Shown here in pieces: positions 52,368-61,187 of a stretch of 64,000 bases of DNA. The notes beneath the pieces are model-generated. The model was not told where the DNA came from. It made no database searches and saw only the letters and a list, made by a program, of their open reading frames with translations. This DNA comes from PNAI01 sp035501735 (GTDB lineage: Bacteria > Pseudomonadota > Alphaproteobacteria > Rhizobiales > Xanthobacteraceae): assembly GCA_035501735.1 (NCBI GenBank), contig DATJVR010000031.1, positions 62,001 through 126,000 of the forward strand, in the 5' to 3' direction. A program made the translations under genes and the position numbers. Position 1 is the stretch's first letter; every line of letters begins with the position of its first letter.

Positions 52368-52679
52368 GTGCCGACACGTGTAGAGCTCTGCAAGGTTGAG
52401 CAAATCGCCGCCGGCAATGCACTGAAAGTGGAAGCGGCCGGCCTCACGCTCGCGGTCTTCAATCTCGACGGTGAGTTCTTCGTCACCGATGACGCCTGCA
52501 CCCATGGTCCGGGCTCGCTGTCGGAGGGCTTCATCGATGGCGACGTGATCGAATGCAACTTCCACAACGGCCAGTTCAACATCAGGACCGGCGAGGTGGT
52601 GTCGCCGCCCTGCATGATCCCGATCAAGACCTACCTGACGGTCGTCGAGGGCGGAAAAGTATTCATCGAAGTGGATTGA
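52368..52679 (+). CDS. Rieske-type ferredoxin
   Basis: The 103-residue protein from GTG 52368 has the Rieske 2Fe-2S ligands Cys44, His46, Cys63 and His66 (CTHGPGSLSEG and CNFHNGQF). The length is that of a stand-alone ferredoxin of dioxygenase systems. It carries electrons from an FAD reductase to the terminal oxygenase in the cytosol. It is divergent from the oxygenase gene, with operator-like palindromes in the 192-base gap. The hupE gene follows by 68 bases. Confidence 0.9.
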   Translation: MPTRVELCKVEQIAAGNALKVEAAGLTLAVFNLDGEFFVTDDACTHGPGSLSEGFIDGDVIECNFHNGQFNIRTGEVVSPPCMIPIKTYLTVVEGGKVFIEVD

Positions 52680-52747
52680 ATCCTTTTTCGCCGTAAGCAA
52701 TAAATCGTAAAAGCGCATACCGCTTCCGTTCTGCCATGAGGAACATC

Positions 52748-53353
52748 ATGCCACGTCGTCCCGTTGCCCAAATTTCACTATTCGCCGCTGTCGTCACACT
52801 CGCAATGACCGGGCTCAATTCTGCGGCGCTCGCCCATGTCGGCGACCATTCGCATATGAGCTTCGCCGAAGGCCTCGCGCATCCGTTCACCGGGCTCGAC
52901 CACGTGCTGGCGATGGTGGCCGTGGGCTTGTGGGCGGCGCAGCTCGGTCGGCCAGCAGTCTGGCTGCTGCCGGCGACCTTTCCCGTCGTCATGGCGATCG
53001 GGGCCGCAGTCGGCATGAGCGGCAGCGAGATGCCCTGGGTCGAGATCGGTGTCGCCGGCTCGGTGGTCGCACTCGGCGCCGCAATCGCGTTCGCCTACCG
53101 GCCTTCGCTGGCGGCAAGTGCCGCCCTCATCGCGCTGTTCGCATTGCTGCACGGCTATAGCCACGGTGTCGAACTGCCCACTGATGCCTCCGGACTGACC
53201 TACGGCGCGGGTTTTGTCGCGGCGACGCTCACGCTGCATATGATCGGAATTGCGATCGGCCTGCTGGCAAATCGGATTCCCATGCGCTACGGCGCGCGCG
53301 CCGCAGGTGCGGCCATCGCCGTGACCGGCGCGGTTCTGCTGCTGACTGCCTGA
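52748..53353 (+). CDS. hupE: HupE/UreJ family membrane protein (nickel/cobalt transport)
   Basis: ATG 52748 is preferred because GAGGA lies five bases upstream; an ATG 12 bases earlier is also in frame. The 201-residue protein has a signal-like helix ending ALAHVGDHSHMSF, then HPFTGLDHVLAMVAVGLWAAQLG and LLHGYSHGVELP, with the His-rich family motifs that bind nickel. Six further helices follow. No hydrogenase or urease gene is in the window. Its last 67 bases overlap the 3' end of the convergent EutA-like gene. Confidence 0.85.
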   Translation: MPRRPVAQISLFAAVVTLAMTGLNSAALAHVGDHSHMSFAEGLAHPFTGLDHVLAMVAVGLWAAQLGRPAVWLLPATFPVVMAIGAAVGMSGSEMPWVEIGVAGSVVALGAAIAFAYRPSLAASAALIALFALLHGYSHGVELPTDASGLTYGAGFVAATLTLHMIGIAIGLLANRIPMRYGARAAGAAIAVTGAVLLLTA

Positions 53354-54837
53354 GGGCCTGGAAAAATCAGCGACTTGATGACGACAGGCACGGCGCCTGA
53401 GCTTTCCAGCATGGCGCCGATGTCGATGTAGTCGAATTCTTTCAGCTCTAATCCATCGATCGATACGATCGGATTTTTGATCCGCATGTCCTCGCGCAGA
53501 TGGATGCCGAGCAGGCCGCCTACATCGCCGTCGCCCGCGAGCAGGAGCGGATGACCGCGCGCGAGCACGCTCCTCAGCCCCTCGACGATGCCCCGGCAGA
53601 ACGCATCGAGCCGCTGGTACGTGGCCGAGCCGCGCCACGGCACGAATACGGCCACCGGGCTCTCGCCCTCCGCCAGATCGAGCCGCTTGAGCATGCCGGC
53701 AATCGCGCGCGCGACCGCGGCCTGGTCGATCGTATCCTGATCAAGCGGCAAGGCCGGCGCGATCACCGGCACGTTGCGCAGCGGCAGCGCATCGAGCGGC
53801 GAGACATAGATGGTGCTGCCGCTGAGCTGGATTGTGTATTGCGATGCGCCGATCACGGTGGCGCGGATGCCTTCGTTCGAGGGCTCGAGCCGCACGCCGG
53901 CAGCCCCCACGCGGGCGCGGATTTCGTCGGCAAGCTGCGCGCCCAGATCGCCGAAGGCCGCGGTTTCGCGGCCGTAGATGAATTCGGCCACGCCGCCGGA
54001 AAAAGTGACCTGGGCGATCGGCAGGCGAGAAGTCAGCGGGTCAAGACGAAGCAGGCTCACGCCGTTGGCCTTGGGAACACCGCCACGCATGGCCTCGAAC
54101 AGGCAGTCGGCCATTCGCGCCGCGAGCGCGCGTGCCGCGTCCGGCTTGAGCGTAACACCGGGCGTGACGTTGATGCCGAGATCCTTCGCAAAATGCCGTC
54201 CGGCTTCCTCGACGCGCGTGATGCGGCCGGCGGCATCGAGGCAGATCAGCCGCGCACCGACATCGAGCGCCGTGAGATCGACTACCTTGCCGTCCGCGCA
54301 GATCGCGATTTTCGACGTGCCGCCGCCGACGTCGACGTTCATCACCGCCGCCTGTTCGCGGATCGAACGCGCGGCCGCGCCCGAGCCATACGCGGCCATA
54401 ACGGTTTCCAGGCTGTCGCCGGCGCTGACCGCAACGAGCTTCCCGGCCTCGCGGGCAAAAAGCTCGCCGATCGCGCGCGCATTGCGCCGTCGCACCGCGA
54501 CGCCGGTAAGAATCAGCGCGCCGGTGTCAATCTCATCCGGTTCGACCTGGGCATCCTTGTATTGCCTGGCGATGAAGGCGCCGAGCGCATCGGCGTCGAT
54601 TGTTTCTTCGGCCGAATACGGCGTGAGCAGAATATCGGATTGATAAAACGTCTCGCGCGCGGTGACCACGTAGCGCGCGTCCAGCCGCTCCAACAGAATG
54701 CGCGAAAACACCAGATGCGACGTCGACGAGCCGATGTCGACGCCGACGCTGAGCAAACAGATCTCGTCGTCCTCCCCGAGCGATCGCCCCGTACTGGAGA
54801 AGAAAACGCGGCCACCTTGGTCTTCGCCAGCGCTCAT
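53287..54837 (-). CDS. EutA-like reactivating factor (ASKHA ATPase)
   Basis: The 516-residue protein matches ethanolamine ammonia-lyase reactivase EutA. An actin-like ATPase core is visible in VGVDIGSSTSHLVFSRI (about 31-47) and NVDVGGGTSKIAIC, with QSDILLTPYSAEETIDADALG, GVAVRRRNARAI, TFSGGVAEFIYGRE and VFVPWRGSATYQRL. EutA removes damaged cobalamin from its partner enzyme. Here no eutB or eutC gene is present. It is the last gene of an ABC/bicupin/amidohydrolase operon, four bases after the amidohydrolase. Its last about 20 residues extend beyond the normal end into hupE. Confidence 0.85.
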   Translation of the reverse strand: MSAGEDQGGRVFFSSTGRSLGEDDEICLLSVGVDIGSSTSHLVFSRILLERLDARYVVTARETFYQSDILLTPYSAEETIDADALGAFIARQYKDAQVEPDEIDTGALILTGVAVRRRNARAIGELFAREAGKLVAVSAGDSLETVMAAYGSGAAARSIREQAAVMNVDVGGGTSKIAICADGKVVDLTALDVGARLICLDAAGRITRVEEAGRHFAKDLGINVTPGVTLKPDAARALAARMADCLFEAMRGGVPKANGVSLLRLDPLTSRLPIAQVTFSGGVAEFIYGRETAAFGDLGAQLADEIRARVGAAGVRLEPSNEGIRATVIGASQYTIQLSGSTIYVSPLDALPLRNVPVIAPALPLDQDTIDQAAVARAIAGMLKRLDLAEGESPVAVFVPWRGSATYQRLDAFCRGIVEGLRSVLARGHPLLLAGDGDVGGLLGIHLREDMRIKNPIVSIDGLELKEFDYIDIGAMLESSGAVPVVIKSLIFPGPQAVSSRTAPVTAMAAPAARAP

Positions 54838-54841
54838 CGCG

Positions 54842-55837
54842 TCAGGTGGCCTTCAGCTTCAGCAGCGCGTCCGCATTGCCGTGCGTGAGCTTGGCCATGT
54901 CGGCTGGAGAGAGTGCGACGCCGTCGAGGAATTCGCGGCCTTTTTCATTGAGCGCATAAGGATAGTCGACGGAGAACATCAGTCGGTCGATGCCGAACGT
55001 CTGCAGCGCCGCGATAAACGGCGGCTGGCTGAAGATGCCGCTGGTGGTGATCCAGACCTGGTCGAGGATCTGCCGGCTCGGCGCCCGCTTGAGGTGATCG
55101 ACGTCCAGCACCGAAGTCTCGTCGATCCGAACCAGCATCACCGGCAGCATTTCGCCCATATGGCCGATGATGAGCTTGAGCTTCGGGTGCTTGTCGAGCG
55201 TGCCGGCCAGCACCATGCGCAGCACGTGGATTGCCGTTTCGGAGTGCCAGCCCCAGGCGGCGCTTTCCAGCACGCGGCCGGCGCCCTCTTTGAGGCCTGA
55301 ATAATAAGCCTGCCGCACCGGCTCGGGCGGCAGATGCGGATGAATATAGATCGGCACATCGAGCTGAACGGCCGCGGCCAGCACTCCGTCATAGCTCGGA
55401 TCGTCGAGGAAGCGGCCTTCGGTCGTGCCGTTGATCAATCCGCCGAGGAAGCGCAATTCCTTCACCGCCCGCACCAGTTCGGCGGCGCAGGCATCGGGAC
55501 TCTGCATCGGCAGCACCGCGAAGCCCTTGAAGCGGTCGGGATGGCGTGCGCAGGCCGCCGCCAGATAGTCGTTCATCTCGCGCGCCATGGCGACGCCGTC
55601 GGCGCCGGGCACAAGATCGGGACCGGGGCCGGTATTGGAGAGCACCTGCACCGTGATGCCGTTCTCGTCCATCGATTTGAGTCGGCGCTCGCCTATGTCA
55701 GGCAGCATCTCCATCGGATTGGGCCGGTTGGTTGGCGGCTTCCTCGGCTTGAAGCCGCGGCGGCTGATGGCGGCCTTGTCGATCCGCTGGACCAGGGCCG
55801 GTACCGTGAAATGCTCTTCAAGTGCGACGACACGCAT
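54842..55837 (-). CDS. Amidohydrolase-2 family enzyme (decarboxylase/hydrolase TIM barrel)
   Basis: ATG 55837 is used (AGGAGG nine bases upstream); ATG 55843 is only three bases from that site. The 331-residue protein has ALEEHF at the start, SNTGPGP, YIHPHLPPEPV, LIIGHMGEMLPVM and MFSVDYPY. This metal-dependent group includes gamma-resorcylate and o-pyrocatechuate decarboxylases and related hydrolases. It is placed between two bicupin genes and the EutA-like gene in one operon. A role in an aromatic or enol acid breakdown step is plausible. Confidence 0.85.
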   Translation of the reverse strand: MRVVALEEHFTVPALVQRIDKAAISRRGFKPRKPPTNRPNPMEMLPDIGERRLKSMDENGITVQVLSNTGPGPDLVPGADGVAMAREMNDYLAAACARHPDRFKGFAVLPMQSPDACAAELVRAVKELRFLGGLINGTTEGRFLDDPSYDGVLAAAVQLDVPIYIHPHLPPEPVRQAYYSGLKEGAGRVLESAAWGWHSETAIHVLRMVLAGTLDKHPKLKLIIGHMGEMLPVMLVRIDETSVLDVDHLKRAPSRQILDQVWITTSGIFSQPPFIAALQTFGIDRLMFSVDYPYALNEKGREFLDGVALSPADMAKLTHGNADALLKLKAT

Positions 55838-55915
55838 CAACATTGTCCTCCTGATTGGTTGCTCAAGCTATCGCATTGGATTGCCGCGGCTCGGCCGGAT
55901 TCATTAAGGCAAGCA

Positions 55916-57133
55916 TCATTCCTTCGGCAGCTCGCCCTTGTAGTTCTTGTCGTAGTATTCCGGCTTCATCCGGTTCTCGACGCCTTCCTGGGCGAGTTTC
56001 GCGTCGTATTCCTTCTTGATGAAGGGATCCTCCATCCAATACGGAATCGCGCTGCCGCCTTCCGGAATGTCCATCGCCGTGTAGTCGATGTGCCTCTCGC
56101 CCGGCGGTCCCGGTTCGCGGCCGGGATTGTGCGGCCCGAACCACGCGGTCAACCGCAACGGCTCCTTCGATGCGCCGAAGTGCTGGTGGAACCAGCGCGC
56201 ACCGCCCGGCGCCGCCGACACCATGCCGACCGGTTCGTAATCGACGCGTTTGATCTCGTCCGCCTTGCCGTCCTTCCACGGCGTGACGCCGTTCCGTTCC
56301 GGCCACGTATAGGTATAGCCCTTGCCCTTGATGCAGATCAGCACCGCGGCCGAGGTGTGCGCGTGCGCCTTGGAATAACGACCGTTCTCGTGCTGTCCGA
56401 CCCAGAGATAGAACGTGTTGCCGGTCATGAACGGCTCGATGCGGCGAAAACCGGGCGAGCGGCGGTTGTCGAGCGGCAGATCGCAGTTCACGATGTCCGG
56501 GACGAAATTCGTGCGCCGCATCGCAAGCCCGCGTACCGGATCGGGCTCGATGTCGTCCTTGTATTTGTAGAAATCGTCTGCGCCCGAAAAGCGGTCGCGG
56601 AATTGATAAGGGCAGTCGAAGATCGCACCCACATTGTTGATGAGATTCATCAAGTTCGGTGCGGTGGTGCCCGACAGGAGCAGTGCCGGCGCCGAGCTGG
56701 CATTCACCAGGCGGTGCCAAGCATTCACCGGGATCGAGAACAGCGAGCCCTTCTGCCATTCGAACACATGGCGCTTGGAATCGTTGTCGAGCCATACCTC
56801 CGTGGTGCCGCGACCTTCGACCACGAAGAAGATTTCCTCATAAAGATGCTTCTCCGCGTTGATCGCGCCCGCGCCCGGCACCTCGATCACGTAGCAGCCC
56901 CATTTGCCTTCGGTGCCGTGAAGCTGAATGTAGGTGCCGCGACCGCCCGTGCGCTTCCACGGCGCGAGGGGCAGGTTTTGCACCTTGCTCACGCCGATGT
57001 CGCGGAACACCGGGATGCCTTCCGATTCCATGAAAATGTCGTATGGCGTCTTCGGCCGGCCGAACTTGCCGAATCCCGCGCGCTGGCCGGCGGTCGGCTC
57101 GTGCCAGTGCACCTGGCCCGGAACATCATGCAT
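55916..57133 (-). CDS. Bicupin protein, possible ring-cleavage dioxygenase-like
   Basis: ATG 57133 lies inside the last codons of the preceding bicupin gene, with GGAG seven bases upstream, so translation is coupled. The 405-residue protein has two cupin barrels: one with EEIFFVVEGRGTTEVWLDND and LFSIPVNAWHRLVN, the second with YSKAHAHTSAAVLICIKGKGYTYTWP and PGGARWFHQHFG. The second barrel has the fuller His set (HAH, Glu/His) expected for a metal site. Gentisate-type dioxygenases share this layout but the sequence is not a clear member. It is probably paired with the neighbouring bicupin. Confidence 0.78.
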   Translation of the reverse strand: MHDVPGQVHWHEPTAGQRAGFGKFGRPKTPYDIFMESEGIPVFRDIGVSKVQNLPLAPWKRTGGRGTYIQLHGTEGKWGCYVIEVPGAGAINAEKHLYEEIFFVVEGRGTTEVWLDNDSKRHVFEWQKGSLFSIPVNAWHRLVNASSAPALLLSGTTAPNLMNLINNVGAIFDCPYQFRDRFSGADDFYKYKDDIEPDPVRGLAMRRTNFVPDIVNCDLPLDNRRSPGFRRIEPFMTGNTFYLWVGQHENGRYSKAHAHTSAAVLICIKGKGYTYTWPERNGVTPWKDGKADEIKRVDYEPVGMVSAAPGGARWFHQHFGASKEPLRLTAWFGPHNPGREPGPPGERHIDYTAMDIPEGGSAIPYWMEDPFIKKEYDAKLAQEGVENRMKPEYYDKNYKGELPKE

Positions 57134-58271
57134 GGGCCTTCTCCTCTTCGTCTGCGGATTTTGCCGACGGCAGATCGGCTTTTTCCGCCGCATAGGCCTT
57201 GTCCATCTGTGATGTCAGCCCGTGCTTGGCCAATTCCTTGGCGAACAACTGACGCGTCGCCGGATTCTCGTCGGCGTAATCGATCTGGTCGCCGCCCGTA
57301 CGCTTGCTGATCCAGGCTTTCGGGACGCCTTGCGCGTTGCGGATCGCGACGCCCTCGTGCTTGAACGCCAGATAGCGTGCGGATGTCGTGCCGGTGTTGA
57401 AATGCTGATGGAACCACATGTTCGGCGGCACGATCATGGTGCCGACGTGCCACTCGTAGCGCCGTGGTGCATCGCCTTCCGGCCACATCAGCGAAAAGCC
57501 TTCGCCCGACAGGATGATGACGTGCGCGCCGGGGCCGTGCGCGTGCGCCTTCTTGTATGTGCCGATCGGAAACTGCGAGATGTGGCTGTTGAGCGAGCTC
57601 TTGGCGAAATTGAATCGGATATGTCCGCCGCCGGCGCCGCGCTCCTTCGCGGTGATCAGCGGCAGGTTGACTGCGTCCGGCACGAAATTGGTCGCGAGCA
57701 GAAAACCCTTGTGTTCGTTTTTGGCGGCGAAATAATCCGGCTCGCCCGAGAAGCGACCTTTGAAGTCGTATTTTGTGTTGAAGATGAAATCGATGTCCTC
57801 GTAAAGGTTGATCACCACCGGCGCATTGGTCACCGCCACGTAACGTGCCGGCTCGCGCCCGGAGCCGTTGAAGTGCTGATGCCAGCAGTTGAGCGGGATC
57901 GCGAACAGCGCGCCCGCCTTCCATTCGAACGTGATGCGCTGGCCGGCATCGTTCCATACGGTGGTTGAGCCGCGTCCGTCGAGGATCATGATCGTTTCCT
58001 CGAACAGCTGCCGCTGCGGTTCGAGCTTCTTGCCGGGCGGGATTTCGCACACATAGCAATCGTTCGATGTGCGCGATGCCTCGTGGTTCATGAACACGCC
58101 GAAGCCGCCGCGCCGCGCCCACGGTTTCAGCTCGACCGTATGCAGATTGGGCACATAGAGCGAGCTGATGATGTCGAGTCCCTCGCTCTTCACCCAGCGC
58201 GTATAGGGCGTTTCCTTTTCGGTGGCGAACTTCTTTGCCAGCTCTTCCGAAACGACGGCGTCCTTGGCCAT
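57126..58271 (-). CDS. Bicupin protein, paralogue of its neighbour
   Basis: ATG 58271 is chosen because AGGAG lies six bases upstream. The 381-residue protein has two cupin barrels. The first has EETIMILDGRGSTTVWND and LFAIPLNCWHQHFNGSG. The second has YKKAHAHGPGAHVIILSGEGFSLMWPEG and PPNMWFHQHFNTG. It resembles the bicupin encoded next to it in domain order and length, so a duplicated pair, perhaps a heteromer, is likely. Its coding end overlaps the neighbour by eight bases. It starts 19 bases after the ABC ATPase gene. Confidence 0.78.
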   Translation of the reverse strand: MAKDAVVSEELAKKFATEKETPYTRWVKSEGLDIISSLYVPNLHTVELKPWARRGGFGVFMNHEASRTSNDCYVCEIPPGKKLEPQRQLFEETIMILDGRGSTTVWNDAGQRITFEWKAGALFAIPLNCWHQHFNGSGREPARYVAVTNAPVVINLYEDIDFIFNTKYDFKGRFSGEPDYFAAKNEHKGFLLATNFVPDAVNLPLITAKERGAGGGHIRFNFAKSSLNSHISQFPIGTYKKAHAHGPGAHVIILSGEGFSLMWPEGDAPRRYEWHVGTMIVPPNMWFHQHFNTGTTSARYLAFKHEGVAIRNAQGVPKAWISKRTGGDQIDYADENPATRQLFAKELAKHGLTSQMDKAYAAEKADLPSAKSADEEEKAHA

Positions 58272-58290
58272 TTTCATCTCCTGCATTGCA

Positions 58291-59406
58291 TCAATTCATG
58301 CTGTTCGGAATGGCGATGCACTTTTCGGCTTTCATCCGGATGTGGATCGGATCGCCGACCGGCGTGCGCAGCGACGGATGCGCGCGCGCCAGCAGCACGC
58401 AATCGCCGACGTTGACCTGAAAATCCAAATACTCGCCAAGAAAGGCCTTTGCCGCGACCGTGCCGGCGCAGACATTATAACCATCCTCGTGGTTCTGCGG
58501 CTGCTCGGAAAGTTCCACATCCTCCGGCCGCACCGAGATGACAACGGCATCGTTCTTGCGAACCATGTCGTCGCATTGCACGTCGAGTGCGCCGAATTTC
58601 GTCGTCACCTGGCAGCGGCCGTTGCCGCTGTGCGCCGACATGACCGTGGCATCGAGGAAATTCGTGGTCCCGACGAAATCCGCCACGAACCGGTTGCGCG
58701 GCCGTTCATAGATGTCGCGCGGCGACCCGATCTGCACGATACGGCCTTCGTTCATCACCGCGATCTCGTGCGACAGCGCCAGTGCCTCGCTCTGGTCGTG
58801 CGTGACATAAACGGTAGTCAGTTTCAGCTCGCGTTGCAGCCGCTTGAGCTCGAACCGCATGCGCTCGCGCAGCTTGGCGTCGAGGTTGGACAGCGGCTCG
58901 TCGAGCAGCAGCAATTGCGGTTCCATCACCAGCGCCCGTGCCAGCGCCAGGCGCTGCTGCTGTCCGCCCGAAAGCTTGGTCGCATCGCGATCCGCAAGCT
59001 GTTCGAGCGCGACCGCACGCAGCACGCGCATGACTCGCTCGTCGATGTCCTTCCGGCTGAGCTTCCGCTTCCGCACCTGCAGCGGAAACGCCGCGTTCTG
59101 GAACACGTTCATATGCGGCCAGATCGCGTAGGACTGAAACACCATGCCGAAATTGCGTTGGTTGGGCGGAACGAAAATTCCGTCGTCCGCCGAGAACATC
59201 ACGCGCCCGCCCACCAAAATCTCGCCGGCGCGCGGCCGCTCAAGCCCCGCGATCGAGCGCAGCGTCGTGGTCTTGCCGCAGCCGCTCGGGCCGAGCAGCG
59301 TGAACAGCTTGCCCTCCGGCACATCGAAGCTCACGTCCTGCGCGGCCTTGATCGCCTGGCCGCCCGGGCCGGGATATTCGGTATAGAGTGCCTTGACGCT
59401 GAGCAT
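58291..59406 (-). CDS. ABC transporter ATPase (Fbp/Pot type)
   Basis: The 371-residue protein starts at ATG 59406, two bases after the permease stop. Walker A is GPSGCGKTT, Q-loop FQSYAIWPH, signature LSGGQQQRLALARAL, Walker B LLLLDEPLSNLD, and the H-loop His is in VTHDQSEALALSH. A C-terminal TOBE domain (about 285-360) is present. It energises import by the adjacent twin-domain permease. The arrangement is that of iron/thiamine/2-aminoethylphosphonate-type importers. The true substrate here is unknown. Confidence 0.93.
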   Translation of the reverse strand: MLSVKALYTEYPGPGGQAIKAAQDVSFDVPEGKLFTLLGPSGCGKTTTLRSIAGLERPRAGEILVGGRVMFSADDGIFVPPNQRNFGMVFQSYAIWPHMNVFQNAAFPLQVRKRKLSRKDIDERVMRVLRAVALEQLADRDATKLSGGQQQRLALARALVMEPQLLLLDEPLSNLDAKLRERMRFELKRLQRELKLTTVYVTHDQSEALALSHEIAVMNEGRIVQIGSPRDIYERPRNRFVADFVGTTNFLDATVMSAHSGNGRCQVTTKFGALDVQCDDMVRKNDAVVISVRPEDVELSEQPQNHEDGYNVCAGTVAAKAFLGEYLDFQVNVGDCVLLARAHPSLRTPVGDPIHIRMKAEKCIAIPNSMN

Positions 59407-59408
59407 GG

Positions 59409-61145
59409 TCAGGCTTCCGCCACTCCATATTTCTTGGCCACGAACTGCGCGAGCATCACGAAGCAGAACAGAGCCGCGATCAACATCACGCCGAGCGCGG
59501 ACAGCTCGACATATTGCCCGTTCTGCCACAGCTCCCAGATCATGATCGACATCACCTCGGTACCGGGGCTGTACAGCAGGATCGAGCTCGACAGTTCGCG
59601 GATCGATACGATCACGATATAGATCCAGCCGGCGAGCAGACCGGGCTTGAGCAGTGGCAGCACGATGCGCCGGAACGTCATGGTCCAGGACGCGCCGCTC
59701 ATCGCCGCCGATTCCTCGAGCTCCTTGTGAATCTGCAGCATCGAGGTCGAGCAATAGCGCATGCCGTAGGGCAAAAAGCGCGTCACATAGGCGATCAGCA
59801 TGATCCAGAGCGTGCCGTAGATACCGATCGGCACGTACAGATAGCAGATCATGATCGCAAGCCCGAGCACCAGGCCCGGAAACACCAGCGGCATCGAGGC
59901 GAGATTGTCGATCAGCCAGCGGCCGGGCAGCCGCGTCCGCGTCACGATCCAGGCGATCACGGCGGTGACCAGCATGATCAGCGTCGCGCTGCCGAGCGAT
60001 AACGCAAGACTGTTCCACACGGCGGTGCCGAACGCGGGTTCCGCCAGCACCGAGCCATAGGCGCTCAGCGACAGATTCTGCAGCGCGGCCCACGACGGTG
60101 CGCTGTAGTATTTCTGCAGCGACGACCACAGCAGTACGCAAAAGGGCAGCGCCACGACCACGAAGAAATAGAGAATGAACAGGCCGGCCGTGAGATAGCG
60201 CCAGCTGCCGAGGTCCATGGTGCGCGGACGGAATCCCTTGCCGGTCACCGTCGAAAACCGGTTGCTCTGCGCTGACAACCGCGACTGGAAATAGATGCCG
60301 AACGATGTGATCACGAGCAGCGTCACCGCGTAGGTCGAGGCCAGCCCAATCTGGCTCGGATAGCGGTGAATCGCCTGATAGATTGCGGAGGTGTAGACTT
60401 CGATGCCGACCGGCAGGCCGAGCAGCGCTGGGACCTCGAACGATTCCACCGCGCGCACGAACAGGATGAGCAGCGAAGCCAGCACCGCCGGCCAGGCGAG
60501 CCTCAGCGTCACGCGCGTGAAAACCTGCGGCACGCTCGCGCCACTCATCTGCGCTGATTCCTCCAGCGCCGGATCCATCGCGCGGAACGCCGCCGTCATG
60601 AGCAGGAACGCCATCGGCGAATAATGCAACCCGTCGACCCAGATCATTCCGGTCATCGAATAGATGTTGACGAAGACGAAATCGGTGTCGAACGAGTTTT
60701 GCAGCAGCGTGTTGATGATCCCGATCTTCGGACTCGCGAGCAGGATCCACGACACGGTGAACAGGATGCCGGGGATGATCAGTGGTATGATCGAGAGCGA
60801 GAAGAACAATGCTTTGCATGGCGTATTGGTGCGTTCGTTGACCCAGGCAAAGAAAGTCCCGAGCGTGAACGAGACCAGCGCCGCGCCGGTCGCGAACCGC
60901 AGCGAATTGAACAACAACCGAAAGGTCTCAAAGCCGGTATAAGCCTCGATATAATTTTGCAGCGTGAACGCGGCCGGTGTGGTCGCCGTCTGCGGCGTGA
61001 GAAAACTCTGCCACAGCAGGAATCCGAGCGGCAGCAGCGTGAGCCACGCCACCAGCGCAACGGCGCCGCCGATCATCAACCACTTCGCATCGATGCGGAC
61101 GCTCGGCCGTGGTGCGGCCGGCGCATCCAGCACGGCAGCGTTCAT
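59409..61145 (-). CDS. ABC transporter permease with two fused MetI domains (FbpB type)
   Basis: The 578-residue protein has 12 predicted helices in two halves, each with an EAA loop (EESAQMSGASVPQVFTRVTL and EESAAMSGASWTMTFRRIVL). This is the fused layout of ferric-ion and related importers. It opens the operon that continues with ATPase, bicupins, amidohydrolase and EutA-like genes. An IclR-type palindrome lies 18-42 bases before its start. The matching binding protein (61579-62640) is encoded just upstream on the same strand. Confidence 0.93.
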   Translation of the reverse strand: MNAAVLDAPAAPRPSVRIDAKWLMIGGAVALVAWLTLLPLGFLLWQSFLTPQTATTPAAFTLQNYIEAYTGFETFRLLFNSLRFATGAALVSFTLGTFFAWVNERTNTPCKALFFSLSIIPLIIPGILFTVSWILLASPKIGIINTLLQNSFDTDFVFVNIYSMTGMIWVDGLHYSPMAFLLMTAAFRAMDPALEESAQMSGASVPQVFTRVTLRLAWPAVLASLLILFVRAVESFEVPALLGLPVGIEVYTSAIYQAIHRYPSQIGLASTYAVTLLVITSFGIYFQSRLSAQSNRFSTVTGKGFRPRTMDLGSWRYLTAGLFILYFFVVVALPFCVLLWSSLQKYYSAPSWAALQNLSLSAYGSVLAEPAFGTAVWNSLALSLGSATLIMLVTAVIAWIVTRTRLPGRWLIDNLASMPLVFPGLVLGLAIMICYLYVPIGIYGTLWIMLIAYVTRFLPYGMRYCSTSMLQIHKELEESAAMSGASWTMTFRRIVLPLLKPGLLAGWIYIVIVSIRELSSSILLYSPGTEVMSIMIWELWQNGQYVELSALGVMLIAALFCFVMLAQFVAKKYGVAEA

Positions 61146-61162
61146 CGGATCCTCTGGGCTTC

Positions 61163-61187
61163 GTTCTTCTATATGGAACGTTGTTCC
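61163..61187. promoter_or_regulatory. IclR-type operator before the ABC/bicupin operon
   Basis: TGGAACGTTGTTCCA (61174-61188) has perfect six-base arms and a three-base core; the outer bases match the known IclR consensus layout TGGAA-N5-TTCCA. It is preceded by GTTCTTCTATA, as at 52304. Confidence 0.6.

Noticed and set aside
55334..57310. 658-codon plus-strand frame opposite the amidohydrolase and bicupin genes
   Set aside because: It spans the boundaries of separate real genes, lacks protein features and is an antisense shadow.
59407..60819. N-terminal extension of the ABC ATPase frame into the permease region (842 codons in all)
   Set aside because: ATPase homology begins exactly at ATG 59406, and the upstream part overlaps the permease in another frame with an Arg/Asp-rich translation.
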